DNA of 7,860 nt from Deferribacteraceae bacterium. GTDB taxonomy: Bacteria; Chrysiogenota; Deferribacteres; Deferribacterales; JAISNW01. The stretch covers positions 1-7,860 of the forward strand of contig JAITJJ010000155.1 of assembly GCA_031278965.1 (NCBI GenBank), read 5' to 3'. Each line of letters opens with the position of its first letter. Within the stretch, counting starts at the first letter, position 1. The notes beneath the pieces are model-generated. The model searched no databases and had not been told where the DNA came from. It saw only the letters and a program-made list of their open reading frames with translations. Below are positions 5,526 through 7,860 of this stretch, one piece after another. The position numbers and the translations under genes are program-made.

Positions 5526-7655
5526 TTACGGCTGCTTAAAGTCGCTCTTGCTGTCTCCGGGGACGCCGCCTTCTATTTTAACGCGTCCGTCAAGATACGG
5601 CGTCATTCCGGCGCTGCCGTTGTTGAATATATATTCGGCAACCGCCCGCAAAAGAGTCACGCCAGTGTCGTTATAATCACTTCCCAAAAACGCCAGATAG
5701 TGACTGTCGGCGATCCTCTTGGTGGTGGCTATCGTATAATCGGCATCGGGATCTATTGCTGCGCTGTTAATGGTAAGGCTCCCCGCTTTGATTCTGCCGC
5801 GCTTATAGCCCATTACAGAACCTTCCTCTGGGCTGCCGGAAACAGGACTGGCTTTATTGTAGGACAGGAGGTAACACCCGTCGGGATCGGTTACTGAATT
5901 ATATGCGCCGTTGTTAGCGTTGCGGGCATTAACACAGGCAGGCTTGCCGTTAAAATTATCATTAAAGTCCTCCAGAGAATAGGGTTTATACTCTATTGTG
6001 TAACGGACTTCTTTGGACGGTATCCCCCAGTATACGCCGTTATAGGTCGTGCCTCCAGAACCGCCGTAGTGTCCGTTGCGGTATACCGCCGCCGCCTGAC
6101 CGAAGAGCGTGGCGGCATAACCGTTCCCTTCTATTCCCACCGTCGGGTAGTTGTCCAGATCAAGGGCGTAGTCAGGATCGCTTATCAGGTTAGATCCTTT
6201 TACAGTCACTATAACGACGGTATCATCAATAAAATCCTGATTTGTAATGCCGCTTAGGAATTTTGGGGTGATTGTCTGGCTGCGCTGTATCCCGTTGTTT
6301 ATAATATCCCCTATAAGCCACGCGAAATCGGTATTGTAGTTGTTTTCAATGGCATACCACTGCAAAGCGTCTGCATAGAGGTTGCCCAAAGCTGTTTCCT
6401 TGCCGCGGACAAGCCTGTCGGTGGCAGGTCTGCCGCCCTGTTTCAAACTTGAACTTATACGCCAAAAATCGCTGTGCGGAACATCTTCCGCATATATGTA
6501 TTCCGCATTGGCTTTGCTTAAGTATTCGTCCGGATTGTTGAAGTTAAGCGGAATATATACCGGATATCCCGTAACAATATCGCTCTCAGCGCCCGCGGTT
6601 TCAACTGTGTTCAGGGCGCGAACTTTTATATCGTAAGTTTTGCCGTTTTCCAGACCGGATATAGAAGCGCCTGCAACGCCGCCTGTCAGTGAAGAGATAA
6701 GTATCGGTTCCCAGATTGACCATGTACTGGAACCGGACTCTTTATAAGAATACTGGTAATCAGATACAGATTTTGAGCCCGTAAGGACGGCGGGGAAACT
6801 TATGTCAACGCGTTTACCGGCATTTTTCACTATGGTTACTTCAGGAGCGTCGGGTGTGTCTGTAGCGGCAATTCCGGCATATTGGTCGTATGTGATGGGG
6901 CTGGTAGAGGTATCGCCGAAGATATACCATTCGCCGTTGCCGTTAACATTTGTAGATGCTATGCAAAATTTGTGATTTCCGGTGTTGTCATCCAGCGTGA
7001 AAACATAGTTATTGCCGGATGTAAGGTTGACTAGATCCCAAAAACCGGGGTTAAGATGATTGGTGTTATTTTTGGGGCAATCCTCTTGAACGCTGTATTC
7101 CTCATACGCTCTGGCATACCATGACACGACAATGCGTTTATCACCACGTTCCACTTTGGGGTTAGTAACAGGCGCGGGCAGAGGGATCGGCACAGCCGAC
7201 AGTTTGGCATAGTCTGAAAAGCCGTAGCCGGAAGTTGCAAAGTTTGTTCGCACAAATATCCAATACTGCAGCCCGTCCGTTAACGAAGGATAGGTGAAAA
7301 CCGTTCCTACCTCTGTGCCGTCCGGAGAGTTAACTATATTGAATCTTACAAGATTGCTGGTAACAGCAGGAACTTCCCCTAGCACTTTCCTGTCGCTGCC
7401 GACCTCATCTGTGGCTATGCTGACCTCATAACTGGGTCCGTTCTGTGAGCCTTCGGCGCCTATACCGTCAATTCTGGAAAATTGAACGGTAAGGATGCCG
7501 GATTTGGCGGTAAGAGCCAAGTTGTTCGGCGTCGCCAGAGGCACGCTCGCAGAATCATCGTCACTAGAGCTGCAGCCGAAAAACGCAAAAAGGCTTAGCA
7601 GGAAAAGCGCGCAAAAAAACGCCTTCCCTGCAGTTTTTTCAAGAAAACTAATCAT
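5526..7655 (-). CDS. Lipoprotein with fibronectin-III-like domains and a 5'-nucleotidase C-terminal-like domain
   Basis: This 709-residue exported lipoprotein has a basic/hydrophobic signal (about 1-27) and a lipobox-like AFFGC with Cys28, followed by an acidic SSSDDD linker. Phenylalanine at the -3 and -2 positions is somewhat atypical. Three fibronectin-III-like segments follow: about 42-155, 160-255 and 268-365, the last with the typical SGLENGKTYDIKVRALN. From about 400 to 690 the sequence resembles the 5'-nucleotidase C-terminal (substrate-binding) domain: RGKETALGNLYADAL (417-431), NNGIQ (453-457) where NGGIR is usual, and GRIKAGSLTINSAAIDPDADYTIAT (620-644). The metallophosphatase domain that normally precedes it, with its metal-binding DxH and NHE motifs, is absent, so binding is likelier than catalysis. 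Cysteines 193/231 and 574/594 could form disulfides. The start at 7655 is set by GGAGG (7661-7665). It lies upstream of the receptor in the same direction and may be its surface partner. Confidence 0.8.
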   Translation of the reverse strand: MISFLEKTAGKAFFCALFLLSLFAFFGCSSSDDDSASVPLATPNNLALTAKSGILTVQFSRIDGIGAEGSQNGPSYEVSIATDEVGSDRKVLGEVPAVTSNLVRFNIVNSPDGTEVGTVFTYPSLTDGLQYWIFVRTNFATSGYGFSDYAKLSAVPIPLPAPVTNPKVERGDKRIVVSWYARAYEEYSVQEDCPKNNTNHLNPGFWDLVNLTSGNNYVFTLDDNTGNHKFCIASTNVNGNGEWYIFGDTSTSPITYDQYAGIAATDTPDAPEVTIVKNAGKRVDISFPAVLTGSKSVSDYQYSYKESGSSTWSIWEPILISSLTGGVAGASISGLENGKTYDIKVRALNTVETAGAESDIVTGYPVYIPLNFNNPDEYLSKANAEYIYAEDVPHSDFWRISSSLKQGGRPATDRLVRGKETALGNLYADALQWYAIENNYNTDFAWLIGDIINNGIQRSQTITPKFLSGITNQDFIDDTVVIVTVKGSNLISDPDYALDLDNYPTVGIEGNGYAATLFGQAAAVYRNGHYGGSGGTTYNGVYWGIPSKEVRYTIEYKPYSLEDFNDNFNGKPACVNARNANNGAYNSVTDPDGCYLLSYNKASPVSGSPEEGSVMGYKRGRIKAGSLTINSAAIDPDADYTIATTKRIADSHYLAFLGSDYNDTGVTLLRAVAEYIFNNGSAGMTPYLDGRVKIEGGVPGDSKSDFKQP

Positions 7656-7660
7656 AACTT

Positions 7661-7665
7661 CCTCC
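7661..7665 (-). promoter_or_regulatory. Ribosome binding site deciding the lipoprotein start
   Basis: GGAGG on the minus strand lies 5 bases before the ATG at 7655. An in-frame TTG at 7667 overlaps this site and would add four residues ahead of the signal peptide, so it is not the likely start. Confidence 0.8.
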
Positions 7666-7681
7666 AAATATTATAAAAGAT

Positions 7682-7702
7682 TTAGTTAATATGTTTAACT
7701 AA
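7682..7702. repeat. Perfect 8-bp inverted repeat before the lipoprotein gene
   Basis: TTAGTTAA (7682-7689) and TTAACTAA (7695-7702) are exact reverse complements around a 5-base centre. This sits 27 bases before the ATG at 7655, just ahead of the ribosome binding site. The form is that of a dimeric regulator operator (MarR- or TetR-like sites often look so), or a leader hairpin. Confidence 0.5.
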
Positions 7703-7704
7703 GT

Positions 7705-7734
7705 GCATAGAAAAAATGACCGTTTTTTCTATGC
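7705..7734. repeat. Perfect 12-bp inverted repeat with 6-base loop
   Basis: GCATAGAAAAAA (7705-7716) and TTTTTTCTATGC (7723-7734) are exact reverse complements around TGACCG. The stem is low in GC, so it is a weak terminator in either direction, though the T-tract lies in the 3' arm. It shares its GTGCATAGAA edge with the right end of the window. Confidence 0.7.
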
Positions 7735-7745
7735 AGCAAAGATAG

Positions 7746-7765
7746 CGATTTTTATACAAAAATCG
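7746..7765. repeat. Perfect 8-bp inverted repeat, 4-base loop
   Basis: CGATTTTT (7746-7753) pairs with AAAAATCG (7758-7765) around ATAC. In the minus-strand leader RNA it would be a short AU-rich hairpin capped by two GC pairs. Confidence 0.5.
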
Positions 7766-7797
7766 TCTTTTAATAAAAAGTATAAATCATCAACTTC

Positions 7798-7825
7798 ATT
7801 GTATTTACTAATTTTTTTTATGCAA
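7798..7825 (-). promoter_or_regulatory. Possible sigma-70-type promoter for the lipoprotein gene
   Basis: On the minus strand TTGCAT (7820-7825) and TACAAT (7798-7803) are separated by 16 bases of AT-rich DNA. The -10 has five of six consensus bases and the -35 three. Transcription would start near 7791, giving a leader of about 136 bases that contains the inverted repeats at 7746-7765, 7705-7734 and 7682-7702. A second -10-like TATACT at 7779-7784 lacks a good -35. A TATAAT at 7670-7675 is too close to the ribosome binding site to serve. Confidence 0.4.
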
Positions 7826-7830
7826 GCATT

Positions 7831-7850
7831 TTTTTGCAAAACTGCAAAAA
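7831..7850. repeat. Perfect 8-bp inverted repeat, 4-base loop, upstream of the promoter
   Basis: TTTTTGCA (7831-7838) and TGCAAAAA (7843-7850) are exact reverse complements around AAAC. It lies just upstream of the proposed -35 element, a position suited to an activator site or the terminator of an off-window gene. It overlaps the 12-base repeat at 7849-7860. Confidence 0.5.
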
Positions 7851-7860
7851 GTGCATAGAA

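Larger units (their letters stand above)
7701..7860. repeat. 12-base direct repeat; 7727-7860 also bounded by 9-base inverted repeats
   Basis: AAGTGCATAGAA occurs at 7701-7712 and again at 7849-7860. In addition TTCTATGCA (7727-7735) is the reverse complement of TGCATAGAA (7852-7860), so about 134 AT-rich bases are enclosed by inverted repeats. This resembles a tiny non-autonomous element, but the right edge may extend beyond the window. No coding region is seen in 7668-7860. Confidence 0.5.

Noticed and set aside
5460..5897. Plus-strand 145-residue frame
   Set aside because: It is antisense to the conserved C-terminal domain of the lipoprotein and starts inside the repeat region; no family features are visible.
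7670..7675. TATAAT as the lipoprotein -10 element
   Set aside because: Transcription would begin within the ribosome binding site, and there is no good -35 at the right distance.

Overview
All six genes in this window lie on the minus strand, so the text reads from high to low coordinates. Together they look like an outer-membrane-to-cytoplasm nutrient import locus of a diderm (Gram-negative) bacterium. The TonB-dependent outer-membrane receptor, the substrate-binding protein with a cleavable signal peptide and no lipobox, and the lipoprotein all point that way. The base composition is moderate, with very AT-rich intergenic DNA. I cannot name the organism or phylum with confidence from this window.

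Layout in transcription order: (a) 7860-7656 is an AT-rich non-coding leader holding four perfect inverted repeats, a 12-base direct repeat and a plausible promoter. (b) 7655-5526 encodes a 709-residue lipoprotein with about three fibronectin-III-like domains, followed by a region like the C-terminal domain of 5'-nucleotidases but without the metallophosphatase domain. (c) 5525-5312 is a 214-base gap with a 31-base perfect direct repeat (period 64) and a strong stem-loop. (d) 5311-3299 encodes a 670-residue TonB-dependent receptor. (e) 3298-3173 contains a convincing extended -10 promoter and a small hairpin. (f) 3172-1 is a tight operon: a small P-loop NTPase of the THEP1 type, a periplasmic substrate-binding protein, a FecCD/BtuC-type permease and its ATPase. 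The ATPase runs off the left edge. Gaps in this operon are 11 and 5 bases, followed by an overlap of 4 or 10 bases.

The likely working model is as follows. The lipoprotein may capture or process the substrate at the outer membrane, and the receptor moves it into the periplasm using TonB energy. The binding protein then delivers it to the permease, and the ATPase powers entry. The NTPase is the unusual member and its job is unknown. The ligand cannot be read from sequence: siderophore, haem, a cobamide, or an oxyanion such as molybdate/tungstate all remain possible. No cobalamin riboswitch or clear Fur box was found.

The points most worth a second look are the orphan 5'-nucleotidase-C-like domain on the lipoprotein, the NTPase inside an import operon, the paired 31-base repeat in front of the receptor, and the palindrome-rich leader at the right edge.
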